A stretch of 64,000 nt of DNA from Paeniglutamicibacter sp. Y32M11 (GTDB taxonomy: Bacteria; Actinomycetota; Actinomycetes; Actinomycetales; Micrococcaceae). The position numbers and the translations under genes were made by a program. This document shows, in pieces, positions 34,485 to 43,874 of this stretch (position 1 is the first letter of the stretch; each line of letters begins with the position of its first letter). The notes under the pieces are model-generated. The model saw only the letters and a program-made list of their open reading frames with translations. It was not told the origin of the DNA and made no database searches. The DNA lies in contig NZ_CP079107.1 of NCBI RefSeq assembly GCF_019285735.1, positions 3,596,001-3,660,000 on the forward strand. The letters run 5' to 3'.

Positions 34485-34593
34485 GATTCTATTCTGCCTG
34501 CTCGGTCTGCGAATTAGCTCCGAGGCCGAGACTCACTGCTCCCCACGCGCCGCGGTGGGCCAGCACTTTGAGCGCCGCCCACCACGGGTGGTT

Positions 34594-35523
34594 TTAGTGC
34601 TTTTTACGCAGCTTGCCAATTCCCATGACAACGCCGGTGATCCCGGAACCGATGATGAGACCGGCCACGCAGGACAACGCGGTATTGACGCACCAGCCGA
34701 GGAACGCGCCGAAGGACCCGGTCGCGTGAACAACCATTTCTTCGAGGTGGTGAACGAAGCCGTATGGAGCATGCCAGCCGAGTTCATCCAGGCCAACGAG
34801 CAGCAGGTGTCCACCGACCCACAGCATGGCGATGACGCCCACCTTGCTCAGGAACGACATCACCAGCGGCATGCCCTTGACCAGTCCACGACCGAAGGCT
34901 TGGGAGAACTTTGACTTGCGTTGTGCCAAGTGCAGCCCGATATCATCCATTTTAACGATCAGGCCCACCGCACCGTAAACAGCGATCGTCATACCGATCG
35001 CCACGGCGATGAGGATCAAGGTCCGGTTGATAAAGCTCTCGTGGGCAACCTCATTCAGCGAGATCACCATGATTTCGGCAGAAAGCACCAGATCGGTGCG
35101 CACCGCAGCCCTGATGATGGATTTCTCATCTCGAACCTCGGTTGCCTCCCCACCATGGTGACCGACGAGCCCCACTGCTTCGAGGACCTTTTCGGCGCCC
35201 TCGAAGACCAGGTAGCATCCGCCGATCATCAAAATTGGAGTCAGTGCCCACGGGGCAAACTGCGACAAGATCAGAGCCAGCGGCAGAATGAAGAGCAGTT
35301 TGTTCCGGATGGAACCCACCGCAATCTTCCACACCACCTTGAGCTCGCGCTGTGGAGTGAGACCGTCAACGTACTGCGGCGTGACGGCCGCATCGTCGAT
35401 GACCACACCTATCGCCTTGGTGCTGGCCTTAGCAGCACCAAGGGCAATGTCATCCAGGGAAGCTGCAGTGACTTTCACCAGTGCAGCGACGTCATCAAGA
35501 AGTGCTACTAGACCGCCGGCCAT
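34594..35523 (-). CDS. DUF808 family membrane protein (YedI-like)
   Basis: A 309-residue integral membrane protein. The N-terminus MAGGLVALLDDVAALVKVTA and AKASTKAIGVVIDDAAVTPQYVDG are hallmark DUF808 segments, followed by about six hydrophobic helices (LLFILPLALILSQFAPWALT, TLILIAVAIGMTIAVYGAVG and others) and a basic end KLRKKH. The function of the family is unknown. It is translated from ATG 35523; the upstream extension is not supported. Confidence 0.9.
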   Translation of the reverse strand: MAGGLVALLDDVAALVKVTAASLDDIALGAAKASTKAIGVVIDDAAVTPQYVDGLTPQRELKVVWKIAVGSIRNKLLFILPLALILSQFAPWALTPILMIGGCYLVFEGAEKVLEAVGLVGHHGGEATEVRDEKSIIRAAVRTDLVLSAEIMVISLNEVAHESFINRTLILIAVAIGMTIAVYGAVGLIVKMDDIGLHLAQRKSKFSQAFGRGLVKGMPLVMSFLSKVGVIAMLWVGGHLLLVGLDELGWHAPYGFVHHLEEMVVHATGSFGAFLGWCVNTALSCVAGLIIGSGITGVVMGIGKLRKKH

Positions 35524-35705
35524 TGTGATTCCTCCATCAATCCGAAGGCGGCGCATTTCGCACAACCGTGAATTAAGATTACCTAGTTTCCGAGCTACTT
35601 CTGTCGGATTCGAGCCGAGAGTTCTGGATAAAAAACGGGAGTTACACCACGCTAAGCCCGGAAACCGGGTTTATCCGAGTCCTCTAACACCGAAGCGCGC
35701 TGACC

Positions 35706-36173
35706 CTAGTTGGAGCGCGAGCGCACCGGGTGCTGGGAGAGAATCGAGACCCGGTTGAAGGAGTTCATGGCGATCGCTGCCCACTGGATCGCGGAGAACT
35801 GCGCATCATCCAGGACCTGGCGGGAAGCGGCGAGCTCGGCGATCCGGGTCTCGGAATCCGGCAGCACCGTGGCGGCCTCGGCCACGGAAAGCGCCGCCGC
35901 TTCCAGCTCGGTGAAAAGCGACGTTTCACGCCACGCGGTGAGTACGGCCAGGCGTTGGGTGGTCTCGCCGGCCTCGAGCGCGAGACGAGCATGCATGTCC
36001 AGGCAGAACGAGCACCCGTTGATTTGGGAGATGCGCACATTGAGCAATTCGATCAGCCGCGTGTCGAGCCCCGCAGCGGCCGTTGCTTCCTTGACCTTCA
36101 GCGAAAGCCCATTCAGCGCCTTCCAACTGGCGGTGTCGGACTTGTCGAGGAAGAACGGTGCTGACAGCGACAT
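35706..36173 (-). CDS. Carboxymuconolactone decarboxylase (AhpD-like) family protein
   Basis: A 155-residue helical protein of the CMD/AhpD superfamily. The redox motif CSFC (Cys54, Cys57 from this ATG) with INGCSFCLDMHARLALEAGE is typical of AhpD-like alkylhydroperoxidase reductases. It could reduce peroxides or an unknown disulfide partner; no AhpC gene is adjacent. A second ATG three bases upstream (36176) is equally possible. It lies 52 bases downstream of rlmN on the same strand and may be cotranscribed. Confidence 0.88.
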   Translation of the reverse strand: MSLSAPFFLDKSDTASWKALNGLSLKVKEATAAAGLDTRLIELLNVRISQINGCSFCLDMHARLALEAGETTQRLAVLTAWRETSLFTELEAAALSVAEAATVLPDSETRIAELAASRQVLDDAQFSAIQWAAIAMNSFNRVSILSQHPVRSRSN

Positions 36174-36225
36174 CAAAAACTCATCTCATCAATGGCGCGT
36201 GGCGCCCCAACATGGTGGTTACAGC

Positions 36226-37551
36226 CTACTCAGCCGCGGCGAGCTGACCGCAGGCGCCGTCGATTTCCTTGCCGCGAGTGTCGCGCAGCGTGGTGGGAAC
36301 GCCAGCGGATTCCAGACGGTCAATGAATTCGGCGGTGACGTCCGGCTCCGATGCGGTCCAGACCGAGCCCGGGGTCGGGTTCAACGGGATCGGGTTCACG
36401 TGCACCCAGCCGCGGCCACGGGCGTTAAGCTTGCGGGCCAACAGGTCCGCGCGCCAGCCGTGATCGTTCATGTCCTTGATCAGCGCGTACTCGATGGAGA
36501 CGCGGCGACCGGTCTTCACGTAGTAGGCGTGTGCGGCATCTAGAGCCTCGTCAACCTTCCAGCGGGAGTTCACCGGGATCATTTCATCACGCAGTTCGTC
36601 ATCCGGTGCGTGCAGCGACAGGGCGAAGGTGACCGGGACATTTTCCTCGGCCAGCTTCTTCATGGCGGGGACCAGTCCAACGGTGGAGACCGTGATGCCG
36701 CGGGCGCTCATGCCCAGGCCCTCGGGGGCTTCTGCCACCATGCGGTGCACAGCGTTCATGACGCGCTTGTAGTTGGCCAGGGGTTCACCCATGCCCATAA
36801 AGACAATGTTGCCCACGCGCTCTTCGGGGTGCTTCTGACCGCCCAGGCCGCCCTCGGCGATCACGCGGTTGGCCTGGACAATCTGGTCCAGGATTTCGGC
36901 GGTGGACATGTTGCGGGTCAACCCCGCCTGTCCGGTGGCGCAGAAGGGGCAGTTCATGCCGCAGCCGCACTGGCTGGAGATGCACAGGGTGATGCGATTG
37001 CTGTAGCGCATCAGTACCGACTCGATCAGCGAGCCGTCGAAGAGGCGCCAGAGGAACTTGATGGTCTTGCCATCATCGGTGGCAAGACGCTTGACCTCGG
37101 TGAGCAGCTTGGGGAACATGGCCGCGGCCAATTCGGCGCGACGTTCCTTAGGCAGATCACTCATGAGCTCGGGATCGGTGGTGTAGTGCTGGAAGTAGTG
37201 CACCGAAAGCTGCTTGGCGCGGAAACCTTGCAGGCCCATTTCCTTGAGCTTGTCGGCACGTTCGGCCAACGTGAGGTCAGCAAGGTGCACCGGCGGCTGC
37301 GACACGCGAGCCTTGGCGGTGAACTGAAGCTGCGGGCGGCCGTCCTCACCCATGGCCTGCTTCCACCCTTCGGCGGTGGGGCGCACCTGAGCGCGGCCCT
37401 CTGCCTTGGCCCGGGATTCGGAGATACGCATCTGCTGGGCGCCCTGGGCGGCAGCTTGCTCGGCTCGGCGTGCTGCCCGTTCGGCTGCATTGGGCTCGGC
37501 AGCGGAAGGTACGGTCTCTGGGGTAATTTCGGGGGAAGTCATCGTTTCCAT
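36226..37551 (-). CDS. rlmN: 23S rRNA (adenine-2503 C2)-methyltransferase RlmN
   Basis: A 441-residue radical SAM methyltransferase that methylates A2503 of 23S rRNA and A37 of some tRNAs. The iron-sulfur motif CxxxCxxC is seen in CGCGMNCPFCATGQ, with MGMGEPLANY (SAM contact), ALSLHAPDDELR and the C-terminal catalytic Cys in GACGQLAAAE. It is longer than the ~380-residue average because of an Ala/Glu-rich N-terminal tail of about 65 residues, common in Micrococcaceae. The ATG at 37551 follows GTGGGAC. A single-copy housekeeping gene. Confidence 0.95.
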   Translation of the reverse strand: METMTSPEITPETVPSAAEPNAAERAARRAEQAAAQGAQQMRISESRAKAEGRAQVRPTAEGWKQAMGEDGRPQLQFTAKARVSQPPVHLADLTLAERADKLKEMGLQGFRAKQLSVHYFQHYTTDPELMSDLPKERRAELAAAMFPKLLTEVKRLATDDGKTIKFLWRLFDGSLIESVLMRYSNRITLCISSQCGCGMNCPFCATGQAGLTRNMSTAEILDQIVQANRVIAEGGLGGQKHPEERVGNIVFMGMGEPLANYKRVMNAVHRMVAEAPEGLGMSARGITVSTVGLVPAMKKLAEENVPVTFALSLHAPDDELRDEMIPVNSRWKVDEALDAAHAYYVKTGRRVSIEYALIKDMNDHGWRADLLARKLNARGRGWVHVNPIPLNPTPGSVWTASEPDVTAEFIDRLESAGVPTTLRDTRGKEIDGACGQLAAAE

Positions 37552-38053
37552 TGTCCCACGGGTATCTGCTATCTGTGCGGTGAGATTGGGCACCACCATC
37601 AACTTCCGTTGCCGCCGCGAAAGGTTCGTGCACCATTGCGTGCCCGACCACCGCTTTACCGCGATAGCGCGCGCTGGACTGGACCCGATTCGGCACCGAG
37701 CTGAGGGCAGACATGCCCAAAAAACGCGTCGCCGAGGTGGCAGGCCATGTCGAATCGTGCGGGCCGGGGACGCTGAACACTGAGTCGTCGTCCGGCCAGG
37801 CGCGACGGCGACTTGGCGGGGCACCAATACCGCTTCCGGCCACGATAGGGCTCAGGTAGTCAAGGGGCGCAATAAGAAGCATCAGCGGGCCCCGATCGTG
37901 CGACATTCGCCCTCACTCCCCGAAAAACGCACGCGGGAAGTTAATACTCCGGCAAAAATTTGTTAAATCTCTTAGTGCCACTCGACAAATCAGTACTTGG
38001 TAAACCATCATGTATCTAACAAAGCTAGTAATCAACCTATCGAGGAATAGCTG
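37552..38053. other. 502-bp region between rlmN and the carotenoid operon
   Basis: No gene is supported; several Arg/Pro-rich frames are shadows. The right-hand 130 bases are AT-rich and should contain the crtR-crtE promoter and operator. The left end should hold the rlmN promoter. Confidence 0.5.
37959..38023 (+). promoter_or_regulatory. Candidate crt operon control region with inverted half-sites
   Basis: TTTGTTAAAT (37959-37968) and ATCTAACAAA (38014-38023) are inverted copies with one mismatch, flanking an AT-rich stretch 30-95 bases before the MarR-type gene that heads the crt operon. This would suit a dimeric regulator and autoregulation. No unambiguous -35/-10 pair could be fixed. Confidence 0.35.
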
Positions 38054-38551
38054 ATGGAGCTCCACCCGGACGAGAGATCGGACCCACACACGGCGTCCAT
38101 GCTGCTGCACTCGGTGCTGCGGCTCAACGATGTCATGGAGCATTCCCTGTGCCTCCATCTTGGAATCAACGAAACAGATTTCCACGCCCTGCAGCACCTG
38201 ATGCTGGATCACCCGATGACGCCCGGGGACCTCGCCGCGAAACTGAACATCTCCAGCGCCGCCACCACCGCCCTGATCGACAGGATGAGCGCGCACGGGT
38301 TCGTCATCCGCTCGGCCCACCCCACGGACCGGCGCAGCCTGCTCCTTCATCCCAGCCCCCTCGCCGTTTCTCGAACCATGACGGCCCTGCGCCCACTATT
38401 TGCCGATGCGGAACACGCCATCCACGGGCTCACCCCCGAGGGGCAGCGATCGGTGGTGCGCTACCTGGAACACATCCTCGCCGCCATGCAAAACCGTATC
38501 GACACCCTGACTCCTCCCGCCGCCACCAAGAAACGGAACGAACGATCATGA
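38054..38551 (+). CDS. crtR: MarR family regulator of the carotenoid operon (CrtR-like)
   Basis: A 165-residue MarR protein with helix-turn-helix MTPGDLAAKLNISSAATTALIDRMSAHG and wing VIRSAHPTDRRSLLLHPS. GAGGAA lies seven bases before the ATG. It overlaps crtE as ATGA and is the first gene of the carotenoid operon. In Corynebacterium glutamicum a MarR-type CrtR encoded beside crtE represses the operon and is released by geranylgeranyl diphosphate; this protein has the same family and position but is co-directional, whereas the Corynebacterium gene is divergent. The symbol is therefore inferred from context. Confidence 0.82.
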   Translation: MELHPDERSDPHTASMLLHSVLRLNDVMEHSLCLHLGINETDFHALQHLMLDHPMTPGDLAAKLNISSAATTALIDRMSAHGFVIRSAHPTDRRSLLLHPSPLAVSRTMTALRPLFADAEHAIHGLTPEGQRSVVRYLEHILAAMQNRIDTLTPPAATKKRNERS

Positions 38552-39666
38552 GCCTGCCCAGCCACAGTCCCGCGCAGACTAGCAGCCCGCCAGCCTCCAT
38601 GGAATCTGGCGCTCTTCAACAGCGAGTCAGACGTCACTTGGTCACCGTCATCCACGAACACCGGGAAGCCGCCGGAGAGTATTCCACGGCCACCCAAACA
38701 CTCTGGTCCCGCATTGAATTGGCCCTGGAGGGTGGCAAACTCACCCGACCGCGACTGGTGTTGCTGGGCCACGAGGCCTTTGCGGCTCGCACGGAGCAGG
38801 CAACCGACTCCGAGGACGGTCTGGAACGTGTCATCCAGATGGGCTGCGCCTTCGAGCTGCTCCACGGCTCGCTGCTGATGCACGACGACGTCATTGACCG
38901 CGACTTCACCCGCCGCGGGCGCCCCACCCTCTCGGCCTTGTACCGCGATGATGCGTTGGCCCGTGGCAAGTCCGCGCAGGACGCCGAACATGCTGGACAC
39001 TCGGCGGCCATCATCGCCGGCGATCTGCTGCTGGCGGCCGCCATCAAGTTGGCGCGCCGCGCCGCGGATTCACTTCCCGCGGCCGACGCCATTGAAGATT
39101 CCTTCCACCAAGGGATCCACCATGCCGGCGCCGGGGAGCTCGAGGACTTGCTCTTCTCGCTGGACCCCGTTCCGGCACAGGTGCATGAGGTGCTGCGCAT
39201 GGAAAAGCTCAAGACCGCCGCCTACTCCTTCCAGGTGCCACTGCACACCGGAGCGCTCCTGGCCGGCGCCGATGCCGCCGAGGCCGCGGCCCTGGCCAAC
39301 ATCGGCAGCCAGCTGGGCGTCGCCTACCAGCTCATCGACGACATCCTCGGGACCTTCGGAGATCCCGAACAGACCGGGAAATCCATCGAATCGGACCTGC
39401 GTGAGGGCAAAAGTACCATCCTCACGGCCATGGCCGCCGCCACTCCCGGCTTCGCGGCCCACCTGCAGCTCTTCCGCGATCCGGACGCGAACGTGCCGGC
39501 CATGCGCTCGGCCCTGGAGGCCACCGGTGCCGAGCGTTTTGCCCGGCAATTGGCGCAGGATCTGTGCTCCGGCGCCACCTCGGCCTCGCGCACGCTGAAC
39601 CTACCGGACCGGGTCAGCTCCGAGCTCGAGGGCTTTGCCGACTTGATCCTGAACCGGGGTGCTTAG
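38548..39666 (+). CDS. crtE: Polyprenyl (geranylgeranyl) diphosphate synthase
   Basis: A 372-residue trans-prenyltransferase. It has the first Asp-rich motif in LMHDDVIDRDFTRRGRPT, the second in YQLIDDILGTFGD, and KLTRPRLVLLGHEAF in place of the usual GGKRxRP, an unusual start to that motif. It condenses isopentenyl diphosphate with allylic diphosphates, here most likely making C20 geranylgeranyl diphosphate for phytoene synthesis. An extra ~35-residue N-terminal tail precedes the catalytic domain. It overlaps the regulator by four bases and abuts crtB with no gap. Confidence 0.92.
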   Translation: MSLPSHSPAQTSSPPASMESGALQQRVRRHLVTVIHEHREAAGEYSTATQTLWSRIELALEGGKLTRPRLVLLGHEAFAARTEQATDSEDGLERVIQMGCAFELLHGSLLMHDDVIDRDFTRRGRPTLSALYRDDALARGKSAQDAEHAGHSAAIIAGDLLLAAAIKLARRAADSLPAADAIEDSFHQGIHHAGAGELEDLLFSLDPVPAQVHEVLRMEKLKTAAYSFQVPLHTGALLAGADAAEAAALANIGSQLGVAYQLIDDILGTFGDPEQTGKSIESDLREGKSTILTAMAAATPGFAAHLQLFRDPDANVPAMRSALEATGAERFARQLAQDLCSGATSASRTLNLPDRVSSELEGFADLILNRGA

Positions 39667-40602
39667 ATGATGAACGGACCCACCCTGGCGCGCACCGAAG
39701 GCCCCACCGCTCTGCAGCGCTATTCCGCCACCGCCAGCAGCAGCGCCCGGGTGGTCATCACCCGGTATTCCACATCATTCTCGCTGGCCTGCCGCATGCT
39801 GGGCAGCCCGGCCCGCGAGCACATCTCCAACGTCTACGCCCTGGTTCGGCTGGCCGACGAGGTCGTCGACGGCGTCGCCCGCGAGGCGGGCCTGAAAGCT
39901 CAAGAGGTGGCAGCGGCTCTGGAGCAGCTCGAGGCCGAAACCGAGGCGGCGCTAGCCAGCGGCTACAGCACCAACATGATCGTGCACGCCTTCGCCTGCA
40001 CCGCAAGGTCCCAAGGCATCACCACGGAGCTGACTCGCCCGTTCTTCGCCTCCATGCGCAGCGACCTTTTGGTGACCCGCCACGACGACGCCACTCTCCA
40101 GGGCTACATCTACGGGTCGGCGGAGGTCGTGGGACTGATGTGTCTTGCGGTGTTCCGCTGTATGCCCGACGCCCCGGCCGGGCACGAGGCACAAACCGAA
40201 ACCGCCGCCCGCCGCCTAGGCGCTGCCTTCCAGAAAGTGAACTTCCTGCGCGACCTGGCCACCGACACCTCGGAGTTGGGCCGCAGCTACTTCCCCGGAC
40301 TGGACCCCACGGCCTTCTCCGACGAGCACAAAAACGCCTTGGTGCGGGAGATCGGCGCGGACCTGGACGCCGCCGCGCTGGGCATCGCGCATCTGGCTCC
40401 ACGCGCCGCCCGCGCCGTGGCCATGGCCCACGGACTATTCAGCGAACTCAACCACCGGCTCGAACGCACCCCCGCCGCCGAGCTCATGACCCGGCGGATC
40501 TCGGTGCCCAACGGACACAAGGCCATGATCGCGCTGCGTACCGCACTGGGTCGACGCCCCTCGATCACCACCAGCAACCCGGCAACCAAAGGACAACCAT
40601 GA
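39667..40602 (+). CDS. crtB: Phytoene synthase
   Basis: A 311-residue head-to-head prenyl synthase that joins two geranylgeranyl diphosphates into 15-cis-phytoene. The signature Asp-rich motif occurs in YALVRLADEVVDG and the second in QKVNFLRDLATDTSELGRSYFPG; SFSLACRMLG precedes the first. The ATG follows the crtE stop directly; ATGATG gives two possible starts one codon apart. It overlaps crtI as ATGA. Confidence 0.94.
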   Translation: MMNGPTLARTEGPTALQRYSATASSSARVVITRYSTSFSLACRMLGSPAREHISNVYALVRLADEVVDGVAREAGLKAQEVAAALEQLEAETEAALASGYSTNMIVHAFACTARSQGITTELTRPFFASMRSDLLVTRHDDATLQGYIYGSAEVVGLMCLAVFRCMPDAPAGHEAQTETAARRLGAAFQKVNFLRDLATDTSELGRSYFPGLDPTAFSDEHKNALVREIGADLDAAALGIAHLAPRAARAVAMAHGLFSELNHRLERTPAAELMTRRISVPNGHKAMIALRTALGRRPSITTSNPATKGQP

Positions 40603-42221
40603 AAAAGGCATCCCTGCCGGCGCCACGCCGGGTGGTGGTCATCGGCGGAGGATTCTCCGGGTTGGCCACCGCCGGCCTGCTCGCCACCTCCGGGCACCGA
40701 GTCACCCTGCTGGAAAAGCAGGACGATCTCGGTGGCCGCGCCGGACGGCTTCAGCGCGACGGATTCAGCTTCGATACCGGCCCGTCCTGGTATCTCATGC
40801 CCGAGGTCATTGAGCATTGGTTTACCCTCATGGGGACCTCCACCGAGCGCGCCCTGGATCTGGTGGATCTGCCCATCGGCTACCGCACCTGGTTCCAGAA
40901 CGAGTACACCCCGCTGGATATGCCGTCCGGGGCCGGGGCCCGGGATGCCTTTGAATCCCTCCAGCCGGGTGCCGGGGCAGCACTGGATGACTACCTGAAA
41001 AAGGCCGCCGAAAGCCACGATCTAGCCCTCGAACACTTCCTCTACGCCGATCTTTCCGCCCCCGCCTCCGTGCTCGATCCACGGCTATTGCCGCTTCTGC
41101 CCAAGCTCGCACCGCTGCTGGCCGGCTCCTTAGCTGACTTCGTGGCCAAGCGCTTCAGCGATCCGCGCCTACGCCAGATCCTGGGCTATCCCGCGGTCTT
41201 CCTGGGCTCGAGCCCCAAGCGCACCCCGGCGCTTTACCACCTGATGAGCCATCTGGACCTCACCCAGGGAGTGCAGTACCCGATGGGCGGCTTCACCACG
41301 CTGGTTGATGCCATGGCCGCACTCTGCAGGGATGCCGGGGTAGAGATCATCACCGGGGCCCGGGTCACCGGAATCGAGGTGTCGGGCACCGGTGCGAAGG
41401 CCAGGACCCGGGGCGTGCGCTGGGTTCAAGACGGCGCGCAGCGGCACCTCGAGGCGCAGACGGTCATCGGAGCCGCAGATTTGCACCACCTGGAGACCGA
41501 GCTGCTCCCGGCAAAACATCGCTCCTCCTCGGCGGCCAGTTGGAAGCGGCGCGATCCGGGACCCAGCGCCGTATTACTCTGCCTGGGCATCCGGGGTAAG
41601 CTCCCGCAACTCAACCATCACAATCTGCTCTTCACCGCCGATTGGGATGATAATTTCGGACGCATCCACCGCGGGGAAGACCTCGCGGAAGAAACCAGTT
41701 TGTACGTCTGCATGCCCAGCGCCACGGATCCCTCCGTGGCACCGGCGGATCATGAGAACCTCTTTATCCTGATTCCCGCACCGGCGCTTCCGGCCTGGGG
41801 CACCGGCGGGCCGGACGGCACCGGATCGGCACAGGTGGAGGCGGTTGCCGATGCCGCGCTGGAGCAATTGGCCGGCTGGGTGGGGATCGATGACCTGCGC
41901 GAGCGTGTGGTGGTGCGCCAGAGCTTTGGCCCCGGCGACTTCGTGCAGAACGTTAATGCCTGGCAGGGCGGGGCCCTGGGGCTGGCCCACACGCTGGGCC
42001 AGTCTGCCTTCTTCCGTCCCTCGAATCACAGCACCAAGGTCCGCGGCCTGCACTATGCCGGCAGTTCGGTACGCCCGGGCATCGGCATTCCGATGTGCCT
42101 GATCAGCGCGGAAATCATCGCCAAGAAGATCAACGGGATCGCGGACAAGGGACCCATCGACCCCCACCATCCCGCGTGGTCGCTTGCCCCCACGGCATTG
42201 GCCCGGGAGACACGCCCGTGA
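40599..42221 (+). CDS. crtI: Phytoene desaturase
   Basis: A 540-residue FAD-dependent desaturase that converts phytoene to lycopene. The N-terminal dinucleotide motif VVVIGGGFSGLATAGLLATSG is followed by LEKQDDLGGRAGR and FDTGPSWYLMPEV; the bacterial CrtI C-terminal signature appears in GLHYAGSSVRPGIGIPMCLISAEII. Length and layout are normal. It overlaps crtB (ATGA) and crtYe (GTGA), so the enzymes are made in step. Confidence 0.95.
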   Translation: MKKASLPAPRRVVVIGGGFSGLATAGLLATSGHRVTLLEKQDDLGGRAGRLQRDGFSFDTGPSWYLMPEVIEHWFTLMGTSTERALDLVDLPIGYRTWFQNEYTPLDMPSGAGARDAFESLQPGAGAALDDYLKKAAESHDLALEHFLYADLSAPASVLDPRLLPLLPKLAPLLAGSLADFVAKRFSDPRLRQILGYPAVFLGSSPKRTPALYHLMSHLDLTQGVQYPMGGFTTLVDAMAALCRDAGVEIITGARVTGIEVSGTGAKARTRGVRWVQDGAQRHLEAQTVIGAADLHHLETELLPAKHRSSSAASWKRRDPGPSAVLLCLGIRGKLPQLNHHNLLFTADWDDNFGRIHRGEDLAEETSLYVCMPSATDPSVAPADHENLFILIPAPALPAWGTGGPDGTGSAQVEAVADAALEQLAGWVGIDDLRERVVVRQSFGPGDFVQNVNAWQGGALGLAHTLGQSAFFRPSNHSTKVRGLHYAGSSVRPGIGIPMCLISAEIIAKKINGIADKGPIDPHHPAWSLAPTALARETRP

Positions 42222-42577
42222 CCTACCTGCTGATCCTGCTGGCCCTGATCGCCTGCATGGCGGCCATCGATGCCAAATACCGACTCTTCGTTTTCGCCAG
42301 TCCGCTACCCGCCGCACTGGCGCTGCTCGGGGGCACCGCGATGTTCCTGCTGTGGGACGTGATCGCCATCGATTTTGGCATCTTCCTGCACCGCGACTCG
42401 GCCCTGATGACCGGGCTCATGCTCGGTGATCAGTTGCCACTGGAAGAGGTCTTCTTCCTGTTTTTCCTCTGCTACAACGCAATGATCCTGTTCACCGGCG
42501 CCATGACCCTGAAGGTACGCCGCGCCGCGCGGAGCCACCGTTCAGCACCCGTAACGAACCTGGAGGAACGCTCATGA
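42218..42577 (+). CDS. crtYe: C50 carotenoid epsilon-cyclase subunit Ye
   Basis: A 119-residue membrane protein with three helices and the cyclase motif QLPLEEVFFLFFLCYNAM. It begins with GTG overlapping the crtI stop as GTGA. Heterodimeric lycopene-type cyclases of actinobacteria consist of two such small proteins; with CrtYf it should close the rings of flavuxanthin to give decaprenoxanthin, if epsilon-type. Ring type (epsilon, beta or gamma) cannot be decided from motifs alone. Confidence 0.88.
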   Translation: MTYLLILLALIACMAAIDAKYRLFVFASPLPAALALLGGTAMFLLWDVIAIDFGIFLHRDSALMTGLMLGDQLPLEEVFFLFFLCYNAMILFTGAMTLKVRRAARSHRSAPVTNLEERS

Positions 42578-42900
42578 GTTTCGCCCACCTATCCAGCTAC
42601 TTCATGCTTGGCTCCTTGCTCCTTTTCGCCGTGGCACTGCGCGTGCGCCGCCGCAGGCTGAGCGAGGTGGCCCCCGCGATCGGGCTCACGATGCTGGTAC
42701 TGCTGGTGCTGACCGCGGTATTCGACAACGTCATGATCGGCTCGGGACTCTTCGACTACAACAACCAAACCCTGCTCGGCATCCGCGTGGGACTGGCCCC
42801 GCTGGAGGACTTCAGCTACCCGTTCTGTGCGGCGCTTGTGGTCCCGGCCCTGTGGCTACTGGCCGGGGGCCCTGTCTCCGGCAGCGGAAGGGACGCCTAG
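42574..42900 (+). CDS. crtYf: C50 carotenoid epsilon-cyclase subunit Yf
   Basis: A 108-residue membrane protein, the second cyclase subunit, with RVGLAPLEDFSYPF carrying the PLE motif and about three helices (VAPAIGLTMLVLLVLTAVFD among them). It overlaps crtYe as ATGA and ends two bases before crtEb. Both subunits are required for activity in characterised systems. Confidence 0.88.
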   Translation: MSFAHLSSYFMLGSLLLFAVALRVRRRRLSEVAPAIGLTMLVLLVLTAVFDNVMIGSGLFDYNNQTLLGIRVGLAPLEDFSYPFCAALVVPALWLLAGGPVSGSGRDA

Positions 42901-42902
42901 AA

Positions 42903-43760
42903 ATGCTGCGCGAACTCTTGTTGACGTCCCGACCCATCTCCTGGGTCAATACCGCCTACCCCTTTGCCGCCGCCTATCTGCTGGCTTCGGGGCGGATCGA
43001 CTGGCTGTGGCTGGTGGGAACCCTGTTCTTCCTCATCCCCTATAACCTGGCCATGTACGGGATCAACGACGTCTTCGACTATGAATCGGACCTGTTGAAC
43101 CCGCGCAAGGGCGGGGCGGAGGGTGCGGTGGTGGATCGAAGCCGGCACCGGGGAATCCTGCTGGCCTGTGCGGTTCTCTGTGTCCCGTTCCTGATGGTGC
43201 TCGCGGTGGCGGGTTCCTGGCAGGCGAACCTGGTGCTCTTGGCCTCCATGGCGGCGGTCTTCGCCTACAGTGCCCCGCGCTTGCGTTTTAAGGAGCGACC
43301 CTTCCTGGACTCGCTGACCTCCAGCACCCACTTTGTCTCCCCCGCGCTCTACGGCCTGGTGTTGGCCGGGGCGCACCTGGATGTCGCCGCGGTCGCGATC
43401 CTACTGGCCTTCTTCCTCTGGGGCATGGCCTCGCATGCCTTTGGTGCGGTGCAAGACATCGTGCCCGACCGCGCCGCATCCCTGGGCTCCATCGGCACGG
43501 TGCTCGGCGCCAAATGGACCGTCCGCTTTGCGGCTGCCGCCTATCTCTGTGCCGGCCTACTGCTGTTGAGTACCGATTGGCCCTCTCCGCTGGCCGCGGC
43601 CCTGGTCCTGCCCTATGTGGCCAATGTGCTGCCCTACGCGCGGTTGAGCGACGAGGATTCCGCCGAAGCCAACACCGGATGGCGGCGCTTCCTCTGGTTG
43701 AACTACCTCACGGGGTTCCTGGTCACCATGCTGCTGATCTTCTACATTCTGGGCCGTTGA
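42903..43760 (+). CDS. crtEb: Lycopene elongase (UbiA-type prenyltransferase)
   Basis: A 285-residue polytopic prenyltransferase of the UbiA superfamily. The first Asp-rich motif is YGINDVFDYESDLLNPRKGG and the second AVQDIVPDRAA. CrtEb adds two dimethylallyl units to lycopene, producing the C50 skeleton (flavuxanthin). Its place after crtYe-crtYf, the order of the Corynebacterium and Micrococcus clusters, supports a C50 product. It is the last gene of the coupled operon; no glucosyltransferase gene follows. Confidence 0.92.
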   Translation: MLRELLLTSRPISWVNTAYPFAAAYLLASGRIDWLWLVGTLFFLIPYNLAMYGINDVFDYESDLLNPRKGGAEGAVVDRSRHRGILLACAVLCVPFLMVLAVAGSWQANLVLLASMAAVFAYSAPRLRFKERPFLDSLTSSTHFVSPALYGLVLAGAHLDVAAVAILLAFFLWGMASHAFGAVQDIVPDRAASLGSIGTVLGAKWTVRFAAAAYLCAGLLLLSTDWPSPLAAALVLPYVANVLPYARLSDEDSAEANTGWRRFLWLNYLTGFLVTMLLIFYILGR

Positions 43761-43874
43761 CTCCACCCGTGGCCCTAACGTGGAAGTCCACCGGACCCAG
43801 AATTTGCCCCCTGGTTACCCGCCGCTCGGCTCCCACCGGTGATTTGCACAGCTTTCGGGCGTAGCGTGAGAACC

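Noticed and set aside
37913-38350. Minus-strand frame antisense to the CrtR-type gene
   Set aside because: It covers the AT-rich control region and the coding start of the MarR-type gene in a shadow frame.
39564-40598. Long N-terminal extension of the phytoene desaturase frame
   Set aside because: The extension is the +1-type shadow of crtB; the real start ATG at 40599 overlaps the crtB stop as ATGA and begins the FAD motif correctly.
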